In this document: in pieces, positions 6,953 through 14,505 of the stretch
How positions within the stretch are numbered: position 1 is the stretch's first letter
Layout: the number at the start of each line of letters is the position of its first letter
IMG/VR virus record: IMGVR_UViG_3300025646_000390
Coordinates: 1-23,302 of that record
Direction: 5' to 3' (one strand)
Origin: a virus
Length of the DNA stretch: 23,302 nt
Notes under the pieces: model-generated
The model's database searches: none
Told to the model about the DNA's origin: nothing
What the model saw: the letters and a program-made list of their open reading frames with translations, nothing else
Made by a program: the position numbers and the translations under genes

Positions 6953-9900
6953 ATGTATCAGTAATTTGTGCTTGCAAAAATCGAAATAATGCACTAAGAG
7001 TTTCTTTGAATTCTTGGTTAGCGTTTGATGAAATAAAGGAGATCATTATTGTTGATTGGAGTTCTGATGAACCAATTAATTATCTCACAAAACTAGATAA
7101 AAGAATTAAAATAATTAGAGTTGATGATGAGCAGTATTTTAATCAACCTCAACCACTGAATCTTGCAGCAAGTATTGCTACTGGAGATTATATTCTTAAG
7201 TTGGATTGTGATTATATGATCAATCCTTATTTTGATTTTTTTGAATGTTATAACATAGATGAAAATTCTTTTCTTTGCGGGCAAGATTCTTATGAGTGTA
7301 GGCATGAATATTGGGATGAAAATTTAAAAGCATACGCTGTCAATTTCCATGGAATGGATGTTGGTGAGTTGATGAAATACTCTCATACATATAGTCCTTT
7401 ATTCAAATATCTAACTGGACTTTGTTTTGTCTCTAGAGAAAACTATTGGAAAGTCGGTGGTTATGATGAACGCATGGGTAAGTATTATGCATATGAAGAT
7501 GATCAAATGACTAAAAGATTGTCTATGTTAGGATTGGAGTGTAAAAAGTTAGTTCATAATTATAATATTATTCATATTCCTCATCCGGATAAAAAAAGGT
7601 ATGAAAATTTTGAAGGGTATGGCGAAGAATCTGATGATAATAATATTGAGAATGTAAAAAGAAAAATCTCAGATCCTAATACTTCAGATTCCGATAGATG
7701 GAATTTGGAATATCTTTTGGCAAAAATGAATATCGAACATAATGAAAATCTTTTTTCTGATCTTGAGGATTATTACATTGAGAGAATTTATGATTGGGAG
7801 GTCATAAATATGGATGATCAAAATTATATTGCTTTTAGGAAAGAAGATGTGAAAAAATTAACTGGATTGAATACAGTATACTATACTACTCTAGAAGAAA
7901 GTATTGATAGAAGAAAAAAATTAGAAGAATCTTTAAAAGAACATGGAGTAAAAAATATTAGATCTATTGTTTCTAAAAGATTTGCAGAGTGTGATGATAT
8001 AGTTACCGGCAAATATGCGGATACTCTTAATGACGGTACTAAAGGTTGTTGTGTCTCTCACTTGAAGGCAATTAAAGAGTGGTATGAAACTACTGATGAA
8101 GAATATGGATTCTTCTGTGAAGATGATTTAAGTTTAAATACTTTAGAGTATTGGAATTTCAATTGGAATGAATTTATATCCAATCTTCCGAAAGATTGGG
8201 GATGTGTTCAGATGCTTTCCATTCGAGGAGATTATACTGATTTTAAAATTAGAGGTAGATTATGGGATGATTGGTCAGTTACGGCGTATATTATAAAAAG
8301 AGAGTGTGCAAAATACGTTATAGATAATCACATTATTGATAATACTTATCATTTAGAACTTAAGGATTCTGATGTTCAACCTTTAATAGAAAATATCATC
8401 TATACAAGTGCGGGAAAAGTATATACGATTCCATTGTTTGTTGAAGATGTTGGTTTTAGATCAACTTTCCAAGATGGCGATGGTGATGTTGAATATGGAC
8501 AAAAGCGTAATCATTATTATGCACATGACTGTGTTATAAATTGGTGGAAAGATTATGGGAAAAATAAAACCATTGAAGAACTTATGAAAAAAACATTCAA
8601 GATTAAACTTGTCGAAGATTCGATTGAAGAAAAAGTTGAAAATGTATTAGAAGAAAAAGTTGAAAATGTATTAGAAGAAAATGAAACAAAAATTTTAGTT
8701 GATGTATCTAATTCCAATCTAAATGATTTGCTTGTAGCATATGCATTAGATACTGAAAATCCAATTAAAAATTTTAATATGGGGATGTGGTATGAGCATC
8801 ACCGACACAATGCTCCAGCACTTTCTTTCTTTTTGAGGTGTGCTGAAAGAACAGATGATTTAGATCTCGCTTATGAGGCATTGATTCATGCTTCTAATGC
8901 TTATGCTCGCCAAGGAACAAGAGATCAAACAGCAAAAGGTCTTCTTCAGCAAGCACTTTGCATTCGTCCAAAGAGACCGGAAGCATATTATCTTCTTGCA
9001 AGATTTTCTGAAAATCGTCAGTGGTGGCAAGACTGTTATATATTCTCTCAATGGGGAATTGATTTTTGTGATTTTGAACTTCCTCCATTGCACACTGATG
9101 TGGAATATCCAGGTAAGTATGGCCTTTTATTTGAGAAACAACTTTCTGCTTGGTGGTGGGGAAAGGGCGATGAATCTAGAAAACTTCTTCAAGATATGAA
9201 GGATAATTATTCTCTAGATAAGGCACATTATGATATGGTATCCAATAACCTTATGAGACTGGGTGCCGGACATATTCCGGAAGAGATTATTAAATATCAA
9301 AAACATAAACATGATAATCTGAGATTTAAGTTTCCTGGATCTGAAGAGATTGAAAAGAACTACTCTCAGGCATTCCAAGATATGTTTATTCTTGCTGCAA
9401 CCAAAGGTAAGACCAATGGACTATATCTTGAGATTGGTGCTCAGCAACCATTCTATCAGAATAACACAGCACTGCTTGAGACTAAGTATGGTTGGGATGG
9501 AATTTCTATTGAAATTCTCCCAGATCTTTGCGCTCAGTTTGCCAGAGAACGTAAGAATCAAATAATTTGTCAAGACGCTACTACTGTGGATTATGAGAAG
9601 TTGTTGGATGAATTTGGTAAGGGAACTGACTTTGATTATCTGCAGTTAGATGTAGAACCATCTAAAACTACATTTGAATGTTTGTTGTCAATGCCATTTG
9701 AAAAATATAGATTTGGAATTATTACATATGAGCACGATCATTATGTTGATATGACTGGATCTTATCGTGATAAGTCTAGAAGATATCTTAAATCGATTGG
9801 ATATGAGATCTTAGTTGCCAATGTTTCTCCGAATGATAATAGTCCATTTGAGGATTGGTGGTATCATCCGGATCTTATTGATCCCGAAATCGTCAACCAA

Positions 9901-9957
9901 ATGAAGTCTGTATCGGATGAAACAGTTAATATTGTTAAATATATGATCCGGGATTAA
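6949..9957 (+). CDS. Giant fusion: GT2 glycosyltransferase - GT25-like transferase - helical (TPR-like) region - FkbM methyltransferase
   Basis: Visible modules in 1002 residues are as follows. Residues 1-225 are a GT2/GT-A domain (VSVICACKNR, then LKLDCDYM with the DxD-type site Asp86/Asp88, GLCFVSRENYWKVGGYDE, YEDDQMTKRL). Residues about 305-545 are a GT25-like domain (TVYYTTLEESIDRR, GCCVSHLKAI, YGFFCEDDL). Residues 559-580 are an acidic spacer with an 8-residue repeat. Residues about 590-790 are helical TPR-like sequence. Residues about 803-1002 are an FkbM-type methyltransferase (YSQAFQDMF, LYLEIGAQQP, DYLQLDVEPSKTTFECLL). The DNA from about 8780 onward looks less AT-rich and differs in codon use from the first half, suggesting fusion of an older cyanophage TPR-FkbM gene to newer transferases. 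It is coupled by an ATGA overlap to the fucosyltransferase gene. Confidence 0.8.
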   Translation: MNVSVICACKNRNNALRVSLNSWLAFDEIKEIIIVDWSSDEPINYLTKLDKRIKIIRVDDEQYFNQPQPLNLAASIATGDYILKLDCDYMINPYFDFFECYNIDENSFLCGQDSYECRHEYWDENLKAYAVNFHGMDVGELMKYSHTYSPLFKYLTGLCFVSRENYWKVGGYDERMGKYYAYEDDQMTKRLSMLGLECKKLVHNYNIIHIPHPDKKRYENFEGYGEESDDNNIENVKRKISDPNTSDSDRWNLEYLLAKMNIEHNENLFSDLEDYYIERIYDWEVINMDDQNYIAFRKEDVKKLTGLNTVYYTTLEESIDRRKKLEESLKEHGVKNIRSIVSKRFAECDDIVTGKYADTLNDGTKGCCVSHLKAIKEWYETTDEEYGFFCEDDLSLNTLEYWNFNWNEFISNLPKDWGCVQMLSIRGDYTDFKIRGRLWDDWSVTAYIIKRECAKYVIDNHIIDNTYHLELKDSDVQPLIENIIYTSAGKVYTIPLFVEDVGFRSTFQDGDGDVEYGQKRNHYYAHDCVINWWKDYGKNKTIEELMKKTFKIKLVEDSIEEKVENVLEEKVENVLEENETKILVDVSNSNLNDLLVAYALDTENPIKNFNMGMWYEHHRHNAPALSFFLRCAERTDDLDLAYEALIHASNAYARQGTRDQTAKGLLQQALCIRPKRPEAYYLLARFSENRQWWQDCYIFSQWGIDFCDFELPPLHTDVEYPGKYGLLFEKQLSAWWWGKGDESRKLLQDMKDNYSLDKAHYDMVSNNLMRLGAGHIPEEIIKYQKHKHDNLRFKFPGSEEIEKNYSQAFQDMFILAATKGKTNGLYLEIGAQQPFYQNNTALLETKYGWDGISIEILPDLCAQFARERKNQIICQDATTVDYEKLLDEFGKGTDFDYLQLDVEPSKTTFECLLSMPFEKYRFGIITYEHDHYVDMTGSYRDKSRRYLKSIGYEILVANVSPNDNSPFEDWWYHPDLIDPEIVNQMKSVSDETVNIVKYMIRD
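8626..8688 (+). repeat. 24-bp in-frame tandem repeat in the fusion linker
   Basis: Two exact 24-base units (8626-8649 and 8650-8673) and a partial third encode the 8-residue unit EEKVENVL. They fall exactly between the GT25-like and helical modules. This acidic helical spacer probably arose by slippage at a domain-fusion joint. Confidence 0.9.
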
Positions 9958-9966
9958 TAGTCTAGT

Positions 9967-10374
9967 ATGAACAAATACCAAATAAGTAGAGTTCTTGAGG
10001 TATTTGATGGTTCGACATTTGAAGGAATAATTGATTTAGGTATGGGAGTTTATCTTAAGAAAAAAATATTTTTATCTGGGATTGTTTCCCCATCTATAAA
10101 TAATGACAATGAAAAACTATATTGGAAGCAAGCAAAAGATAAATTGCAATATTATCTTAGATATGCTACCAATAGAAAAGTTTACATTCAGGTCGATGAG
10201 TATCATAATGATTATGTTTATGGATTTGTTTATACAGATGAATTTGAAGATTCAATAAATTGGATTATGTTTTTATATGGTTATGTCTGGGATAATGGTA
10301 TAGTACTTCCAGAAGACAATGAAAGAAAAAGAGAAACTTATGTTTTGAATACACCAAGTACGAGGTTAAAATGA
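9967..10374 (+). CDS. SNase-like (thermonuclease-fold) protein lacking catalytic residues
   Basis: The 135-residue protein aligns by eye with staphylococcal-nuclease-like proteins frequent in cyanophages. VLEVFDGSTFEGIIDLG replaces the usual V-x-D-G-D-T beta strand, and FLSGIVSPS replaces the L-x-G-I/V-D-T-P-E loop. The residues matching SNase Asp21, Arg35, Asp40 and Glu43 are Ser16, Phe35, Val40 and Ser43, so nuclease activity by the usual mechanism is unlikely. The fold may be kept for nucleic-acid or protein binding. It follows the glycan island by 9 bases, and its stop overlaps the pcyA start as ATGA. The fold assignment is moderate; the loss of catalytic residues depends on that alignment being right. 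Confidence 0.55.
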   Translation: MNKYQISRVLEVFDGSTFEGIIDLGMGVYLKKKIFLSGIVSPSINNDNEKLYWKQAKDKLQYYLRYATNRKVYIQVDEYHNDYVYGFVYTDEFEDSINWIMFLYGYVWDNGIVLPEDNERKRETYVLNTPSTRLK

Positions 10375-11084
10375 GAGATTTACACCCATTAATTCAAAAT
10401 CTTGCAGAATCAATTTTAGATAGTTGGGGAGGCCATTTTGATGAAGATGATTTGAAAGAAGTGCAACTGCCGGAAGAATTTGGTAGAGTGCAAAAAGAAA
10501 TTGATGGAGAAGAGCAAGTTTATATTGAAAATTATGTTTGGGAAAGTGAAAAATTTAGAAAAATACATTTGGAAGTTGCCCAAATGAAGTCTGGACTTGA
10601 CATTCTTCATATTAACATGTATCCTAGATACGACTATGATATTCCTATCTTTGGTGCTGATGTTGTTGCTTCTTCAAAATCCGTAGGTGCTGCGATTGTT
10701 GATATTAGTTCTATCAGGGAAGATAGAAGTCTTCCGGAAGAATATAAGATTCTTGATATTGTAGAAACTAATTTTGAAGAAGATAAAAAAATGCCCGACT
10801 GGGGTGATGTTTTTTCTGAGTATTGTGTATTTGTTAAACCAACAGAAGATGAATATGAAAAATTCATACATACCGCATTTACATATTTGAATTATCATTG
10901 TGCTATCTCTCACAATACTAAAGCAAATCCAGATAATATTTCCATTAATTACGAGGGCCATAAATTTTATTGTGAAAAGCAAAGACAAAATAATAAAACT
11001 AGAAAAGTTTTAGAAAGTATATTCGATGTAGAATATGCTGATAAATACATTTCAGAAATGTTGTTTGATTATCCAGAAATTTAA
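10371..11084 (+). CDS. pcyA: Phycocyanobilin:ferredoxin oxidoreductase
   Basis: The 237-residue product aligns almost end to end with cyanobacterial PcyA. It has LHPLIQNLAESI at the N-terminus, then FRKIHLEVAQMKSGLDILH, a variable MYPRYDYDIPIFG segment, ADVVAS, DWGDVFSEYCVF, and TRKVLESIF...YISEMLFD at the end. The catalytic residues known from Synechocystis PcyA (Glu76, His88, Asp105) fall at Glu68, His80 and Asp97, a constant offset of 8. The enzyme makes phycocyanobilin from biliverdin IXalpha using four electrons from reduced ferredoxin, in the cytoplasm. Phage copies are thought to support light-harvesting pigments or redox balance during infection. It is not the phage PebS type, since the sequence follows PcyA. 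Start and stop overlap both neighbours. Confidence 0.95.
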   Translation: MRDLHPLIQNLAESILDSWGGHFDEDDLKEVQLPEEFGRVQKEIDGEEQVYIENYVWESEKFRKIHLEVAQMKSGLDILHINMYPRYDYDIPIFGADVVASSKSVGAAIVDISSIREDRSLPEEYKILDIVETNFEEDKKMPDWGDVFSEYCVFVKPTEDEYEKFIHTAFTYLNYHCAISHNTKANPDNISINYEGHKFYCEKQRQNNKTRKVLESIFDVEYADKYISEMLFDYPEI

Positions 11085-11506
11085 TGTCAGAAGCAGAAGA
11101 ACCAAGAATCCAAGAGGTTATCCACAGTATTAAATATGCAGATGAACCTCAACAGCAAATCTATGAAGATAACGAACCTAAATTAGAAGGAATTGATCTG
11201 GATGATGAACAAGCAATTGCCAATTATTATTTGGCAAAAAATAATCAAATAGACCCAGACCAACTTGAAATTGAAAAAAAAGAAGAAGAACTTTTTGAAG
11301 AAATTAAAAAAGTTGTAAAAAATAAAAGTACTCTTGCTGAATATCTGACAAATCTACATGCTTCAATTGAGGTTATGGAAGAAAGGATTTATGAGTTAGA
11401 ATTGAAATCTGAGAAAAAAGAAAGGGAATCTGTATCTAATATTAGGAATAACCCTTCCGGATTATCTGCAAAAGGTATAGGTCAATTGCCATTTAATTTA
11501 TTTTAA
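11084..11506 (+). CDS. Acidic coiled-coil hypothetical protein
   Basis: I do not recognise this 140-residue protein. The first 60 residues are acidic and probably disordered. Residues about 65-120 are rich in Glu and Lys with a heptad-like pattern (IEKKEEELFEEIKKVVKNK, then IEVMEERIYELELK), suggesting a coiled coil. The end is PSGLSAKGIGQLPFNLF, a short hydrophobic tail that could bind a partner. Its ATG shares one base with the pcyA stop, so the two are probably translated together. Confidence 0.7.
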   Translation: MSEAEEPRIQEVIHSIKYADEPQQQIYEDNEPKLEGIDLDDEQAIANYYLAKNNQIDPDQLEIEKKEEELFEEIKKVVKNKSTLAEYLTNLHASIEVMEERIYELELKSEKKERESVSNIRNNPSGLSAKGIGQLPFNLF

Positions 11507-11526
11507 TTCTCTATCGGTATATTAAT

Positions 11527-11763
11527 ATGAAATTTACAGTTTATTCTAAAGATGGATGCCCGTATTGCACAAAAGTCAAACAAGTGCTAGAGTTAGCAGA
11601 ACTACAACATGTAGTTTATAAACTTGATGTTGATTTTACGCGAGAAGAATTTTACAATGAATTTGGTCATGGTTCTACATTTCCTCAAGTTATTGTAGAT
11701 CAAGAACATATTGGTGGATGTACAGATACTGTTCAATATCTTAGGGAGAATAATTTAGTTTAA
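11527..11763 (+). CDS. grx: Glutaredoxin
   Basis: This 78-residue protein is a full-length small glutaredoxin. The dithiol active site is C-P-Y-C at Cys11-Cys14, followed by the TFPQV segment with the conserved cis-proline and the GGCTD glutathione-binding turn. It uses glutathione to reduce protein disulphides. In T4-like phages the usual partner is ribonucleotide reductase, supplying deoxynucleotides for phage DNA; no nrd gene lies in this window. It starts 20 bases after the coiled-coil gene and its stop shares a base with the next start. Confidence 0.95.
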   Translation: MKFTVYSKDGCPYCTKVKQVLELAELQHVVYKLDVDFTREEFYNEFGHGSTFPQVIVDQEHIGGCTDTVQYLRENNLV

Positions 11764-12122
11764 TGGTTAATAATATTCATGAAGTTTATATTGATGTGGA
11801 AAAAGCAATTGATTATGCTTTTACTGGACAGTTTGTTTTGAAATTTTATGATTACCTAAAAGTCCGTGGAACAAAAAAAATTGAAATAGATGAGTTTATT
11901 GAAAGTAGTACTGCTAATGAAATAAGTAATCTTATATTAGATCTTAATGATTATATTGAAGGTGGTTCAGATGAAATTCATAAACAACTTCGTGAAGCCT
12001 ATGGACATATTCCAAAACCGCAAGCAAGAAAAATTAAAAACTACCTTCATGGCATACTAGAAGATGCCCAAAAATATAGTCATGATAAGAGGCCAGGACG
12101 ACGAAAAAAGAAAACTAAATAA
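11763..12122 (+). CDS. Hypothetical protein with basic C-terminal tail
   Basis: This 119-residue protein has no motif I can name. The first 95 residues look mainly helical (VEKAIDYAFTGQFVLKFYDYL, broken by short acidic turns), and the last 20 are strongly basic (KRPGRRKKKTK), suggesting nucleic-acid contact. The ATG shares one base with the glutaredoxin stop. The stop region contains CTAAATA (12115-12121), which recurs at other gene ends in this window. Confidence 0.75.
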   Translation: MVNNIHEVYIDVEKAIDYAFTGQFVLKFYDYLKVRGTKKIEIDEFIESSTANEISNLILDLNDYIEGGSDEIHKQLREAYGHIPKPQARKIKNYLHGILEDAQKYSHDKRPGRRKKKTK

Positions 12123-12288
12123 GACAGATCCCCAAATTAATAGGGGAGTTGAATTATTATTACGAAATAGGAGAAGAAAATCAGAAAAACCAAAAACTTT
12201 TCAAGTGAAGTTTGGTAAAATGATTTCTCTTTTCCGCAGAGAGTTTCATTTTTTTATCAACTTTCACTTTGATATTAAAAAAAAGTAA
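12064..12288 (+). CDS. Possible small basic protein overlapping the preceding gene
   Basis: An open frame of 74 codons fills most of the 184-base space between two better-supported genes. The product is basic (RNRRRKSEKPK) and ends in an alternating aromatic/charged stretch (FRREFHFFINFHFDIKKK) that looks like real protein rather than random translation. Against it, the only ATG starts (12064, 12082) overlap the preceding gene by 40-59 bases, and neither has a clear ribosome binding site. A TCCCC/GGGGA hairpin (12129-12147) lies within it. Treat as tentative. Confidence 0.4.
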   Translation: MPKNIVMIRGQDDEKRKLNKTDPQINRGVELLLRNRRRKSEKPKTFQVKFGKMISLFRREFHFFINFHFDIKKK

Positions 12289-12306
12289 ACTCTCTGGAGA
12301 AAACAA

Positions 12307-12540
12307 ATGGAAACAGCATACGTAATCACATTTATTACAATGTTTACATTGCTATTTTTTATGACAGGAGGTATAATTGGTTGGTTGGTATATAGACATC
12401 TTTTAGAAACGAGACCTCCATATCTACATCCAGAGTTTTTTGATGAAAATGGGCAGGTGATACCTGACGAAATAGTAAGTGTACGCTTTGAAAACAACTA
12501 TGACTACGACTACGACGAAGAAGAAGGTGCCGACGACTGA
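12307..12540 (+). CDS. Small single-pass membrane protein
   Basis: The 77-residue protein has one hydrophobic segment (about residues 5-30, VITFITMFTLLFFMTGGIIG then WLV) at the N-terminus, followed by a soluble tail ending in a strongly acidic stretch (YDYDYDEEE). A few charges before the helix and an Arg just after it suggest it sits in the host inner membrane or thylakoid with an undetermined orientation. GGAGAAA precedes the ATG at a good distance. From memory, similar short membrane proteins are common in T4-like cyanophages, with no known function. The last 41 bases also encode the start of the next gene. Confidence 0.85.
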   Translation: METAYVITFITMFTLLFFMTGGIIGWLVYRHLLETRPPYLHPEFFDENGQVIPDEIVSVRFENNYDYDYDEEEGADD

Positions 12541-13081
12541 ACAAATAATCGAATCCCTTCCTACAAATCCCTTTATTTTTGAAATTTTAGAACTTGTTTC
12601 GAAACAAAGAAGTAACTCTAAAAAAGTTGAGATTTTGAAAGCCTATGAGCATGATTCTCTTAAATCTATTTTTATTTGGAATTTTGATCCTACTGTGATT
12701 AGTCTTCTTCCCGAAGGAGAAGTTCCATATGCTCGTACTGAAGATCAAAATTTTAAAAGCGGATCTTTGAGTTCTAAAATTAATGATGCCGTTTCCAAAA
12801 TGGAAGAAATTAATACAAAGTCTTTAGGCGCATCGGATCAAGGAAAATCTACAATAAGAAAAGAGTATGTAAAGTTTTTTAATTTTGTTAAAGGTGGTAA
12901 TAATACATTATCAACTCTTCGTAGAGAAACTATGTTTATTAACATTCTTGAAGGCCTTCATCCATTAGAAGCAGAAATTCTTTGTTTAGTTAAAGATAAA
13001 AAATTGGAAACTAAATATAAGGTAAGTTTTGATAATGTAAAAGAATCCTATCCCGATATTCAATGGGGTGGTCGTTCATGA
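12500..13081 (+). CDS. Conserved cyanophage protein, DUF6433-like
   Basis: The 193-residue product is mostly helical and soluble. It contains IIESLPTNPFIFEILELVSKQRS near the N-terminus, SIFIWNFDPTVISLLPEGEVPY in the middle and RRETMFINILEGLHPLEAEI toward the end, finishing in DIQWGGRS. I recall this pattern as a T4-like phage family of unknown function (DUF6433). ATG 12500 was chosen over an in-frame GTG at 12479 because it gives the usual short Thr/Lys-rich N-terminus. It overlaps the membrane-protein gene by 41 bases in another frame, and its own stop overlaps the next start as ATGA. Confidence 0.8.
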   Translation: MTTTTTKKKVPTTEQIIESLPTNPFIFEILELVSKQRSNSKKVEILKAYEHDSLKSIFIWNFDPTVISLLPEGEVPYARTEDQNFKSGSLSSKINDAVSKMEEINTKSLGASDQGKSTIRKEYVKFFNFVKGGNNTLSTLRRETMFINILEGLHPLEAEILCLVKDKKLETKYKVSFDNVKESYPDIQWGGRS

Positions 13082-13416
13082 AAGCAGTTATTGGGGAAAA
13101 AGTACAAATGGCAGAATACAATGAAACTCAATCAATGATTCTGCCTCATGAATATGGATGTGAAATTATTCTTGAAAAGACTAATGTAAATAAAGCAAAA
13201 GACTCTTCATTTCCTAATGATGCATACTTAATCTGGTATGTTGTTGACGGTCAAGAGTATATTGATCTAACTCGCAGCGCAAAAAGAGTAAATTTATTTG
13301 ATATGTATTATGATAAGTATGGCCCAGGATCTGTACGAAAAATTGATTTTGGATATGGTAGAACAAATCCAAGATTGTGGGGATATAAGCAATCTGATAA
13401 AAAGAAAAAAAGATGA
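13078..13416 (+). CDS. Conserved cyanophage hypothetical protein
   Basis: This 112-residue protein starts at the ATG overlapping the upstream stop (ATGA); an internal ATG at 13108 is an alternative. It has a central pattern I associate with a cyanophage-wide hypothetical family: DAYLIWYVVDGQEYIDLTRS, AKRVNLFDMYYDKYGPGSV, DFGYGRTNPRLWGYK. It ends in a Lys/Arg tail. It looks like a small alpha/beta domain, and no catalytic motif is evident. Its stop overlaps the next gene's start. Confidence 0.8.
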   Translation: MKAVIGEKVQMAEYNETQSMILPHEYGCEIILEKTNVNKAKDSSFPNDAYLIWYVVDGQEYIDLTRSAKRVNLFDMYYDKYGPGSVRKIDFGYGRTNPRLWGYKQSDKKKKR

Positions 13417-13631
13417 GTGAAGGATTTAAAGGTTTTTCCAAACCAGAAAATGATAAAGAATTTAAACTTTATATTAAAAATAAAGAAATAAAAAACATTA
13501 TTAACCAATATAAAAAACTTAAAAAATATCAAAAATCATCTATTTTTGAAATTGAAAAACTTTCGGGTCAAGAAACAAGAATAGATAAACTAATCAACGA
13601 ATACGGAATAGACCCTGAAGCAATTGAATAA
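13413..13631 (+). CDS. Small lysine-rich hypothetical protein
   Basis: The 72-residue product is highly charged, rich in Lys and Ile, and probably all helical (KEIKNIINQYKKLKKYQKSS). It ends in an acidic segment (GIDPEAIE). I do not recognise it. Its gene-like status rests on an ATGA overlap with the gene before and a one-base overlap (TAATG) with speD after. Confidence 0.7.
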   Translation: MSEGFKGFSKPENDKEFKLYIKNKEIKNIINQYKKLKKYQKSSIFEIEKLSGQETRIDKLINEYGIDPEAIE

Positions 13632-13957
13632 TGGGAAAACATTATCTTCTTAATTTATATGGATGCTCATTTGTTCTTTTAGATGATGAGCGTTGTCTTA
13701 TAGACTTATTAGAAAATGCAGCAGTTGCTAGTGGTGCTACTGTAATTCAAACTATCTCTAACAAGTTTGAACCACAGGGAGTCACTGTAATTTGCTTATT
13801 ATCTGAAAGTCATATTAGCATTCATACTTGGCCTGAAGAAGGTAAAGCAGCAGTAGATGTTTATACTTGCGGAGATTGTAACCCTAAAATTGGATGTGAT
13901 ATCATCATCCAACAACTTTATGCCCAACACCATACACTTAGTTATATAGAACGTTAA
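13631..13957 (+). CDS. speD: S-adenosylmethionine decarboxylase proenzyme
   Basis: The 108-residue protein matches the short prokaryotic class of AdoMetDC. The self-cleavage site is LLSESHISIHTWPE: the chain would be cut between Glu59 and Ser60, with Ser60 becoming the pyruvoyl cofactor. His65 and Cys80 (VDVYTCGDC) match the processing and catalytic residues of the bacterial enzymes. The product, decarboxylated SAM, donates aminopropyl groups for spermidine, which can help package or neutralise phage DNA. speD is a known recurrent cyanophage auxiliary gene. It is joined to the preceding gene by a one-base overlap. Confidence 0.95.
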   Translation: MGKHYLLNLYGCSFVLLDDERCLIDLLENAAVASGATVIQTISNKFEPQGVTVICLLSESHISIHTWPEEGKAAVDVYTCGDCNPKIGCDIIIQQLYAQHHTLSYIER

Positions 13958-13984
13958 CTAAATACGTTATAATTGGAGAATATT

Positions 13985-14308
13985 ATGCTTTCTACTCAAT
14001 ATCGTTTGCGACTTGAAGAAATTTGTCAAAAAATTATACTTCACGAAGAGGTGAGTTTGGAAGATATGATTTGGGCAGAAAAACTTGCCAAAGCAAATCG
14101 TTCTGCTGCTACTATTCTTCGTCAAGCGAGAAGAAGAGCAGAAAATCCTGACATGCAAGAAGGCGACTTGGATGATTTCATGAATCAGTTGGACCTTGGT
14201 GGATTAGGTCACGAAAGATTTGGTAAACGTGGTTTTGATAGTATTGATGATATGGTAGATTGGTTTAAACGAGATGACGATGAAACTGATTGGAGGCAAA
14301 GAGATTGA
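13985..14308 (+). CDS. Conserved cyanophage hypothetical protein
   Basis: The 107-residue protein starts at the ATG at 13985, which has GGAG (13975-13978) six bases upstream. The first half is helical and rich in Arg and Lys (EVSLEDMIWAEKLAKANRSA, then RQARRRAE). The second half is Asp/Gly-rich and ends DDETDWRQRD. From memory similar proteins occur in many T4-like cyanophages with no known role. TATAAT (13968-13973) and CTAAATA (13958-13964) lie just upstream, but no -35 box is visible. The stop overlaps the next start as TTGA. Confidence 0.75.
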   Translation: MLSTQYRLRLEEICQKIILHEEVSLEDMIWAEKLAKANRSAATILRQARRRAENPDMQEGDLDDFMNQLDLGGLGHERFGKRGFDSIDDMVDWFKRDDDETDWRQRD

Positions 14309-14505
14309 CCTACGATGAGTTCATTGGTAAGAGTCATGAATATTATATGGATATGGTGCGTCTTATAGACATAAAAACTAAGCATCGTATGACATTGAGT
14401 AGTGAAGAAAAACAAATAAATCAATTTATTTTAAAAGTTCAAGAAGATAATAGAATTAATGAACTAAAAAATAGATTTGAAAAGTGTTGGCAAATTGAAG
14501 AATGA
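14305..14505 (+). CDS. Small hypothetical protein with TTG start
   Basis: The 66-residue product is helical and charged (YDEFIGKSHEYYMDMVRLID, LKNRFEKCWQIEE); I do not recognise it. The start is read as TTG at 14305 because GGAGG (14292-14296) lies 8 bases upstream and the TTG overlaps the preceding TGA as TTGA, the same geometry as the ATGA junctions nearby. An in-frame TTG at 14290 lies before the ribosome binding site and is unlikely. Confidence 0.7.
   Translation: MTYDEFIGKSHEYYMDMVRLIDIKTKHRMTLSSEEKQINQFILKVQEDNRINELKNRFEKCWQIEE

Noticed and set aside
8888-9199. 103-codon plus-strand frame within the 1002-residue fusion
   Set aside because: It is out of frame with a clearly coding region and its translation has no protein-like features.
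10597-10625. TTGACA-17-TATCCT promoter-like string
   Set aside because: It lies deep inside pcyA, far from any gene start, and the -10 box is weak (4 of 6).
12307-13081. Frameshifted single gene across the 12500-12540 overlap
   Set aside because: The membrane protein and the following protein each look complete, with their own starts; the overlap is a normal compact junction.
13941-13985. TATAAT (13968-13973) as a promoter for the gene at 13985
   Set aside because: There is no -35 element, and transcription would start almost at the ATG after the ribosome binding site. It was left as a note in the gene entry only.
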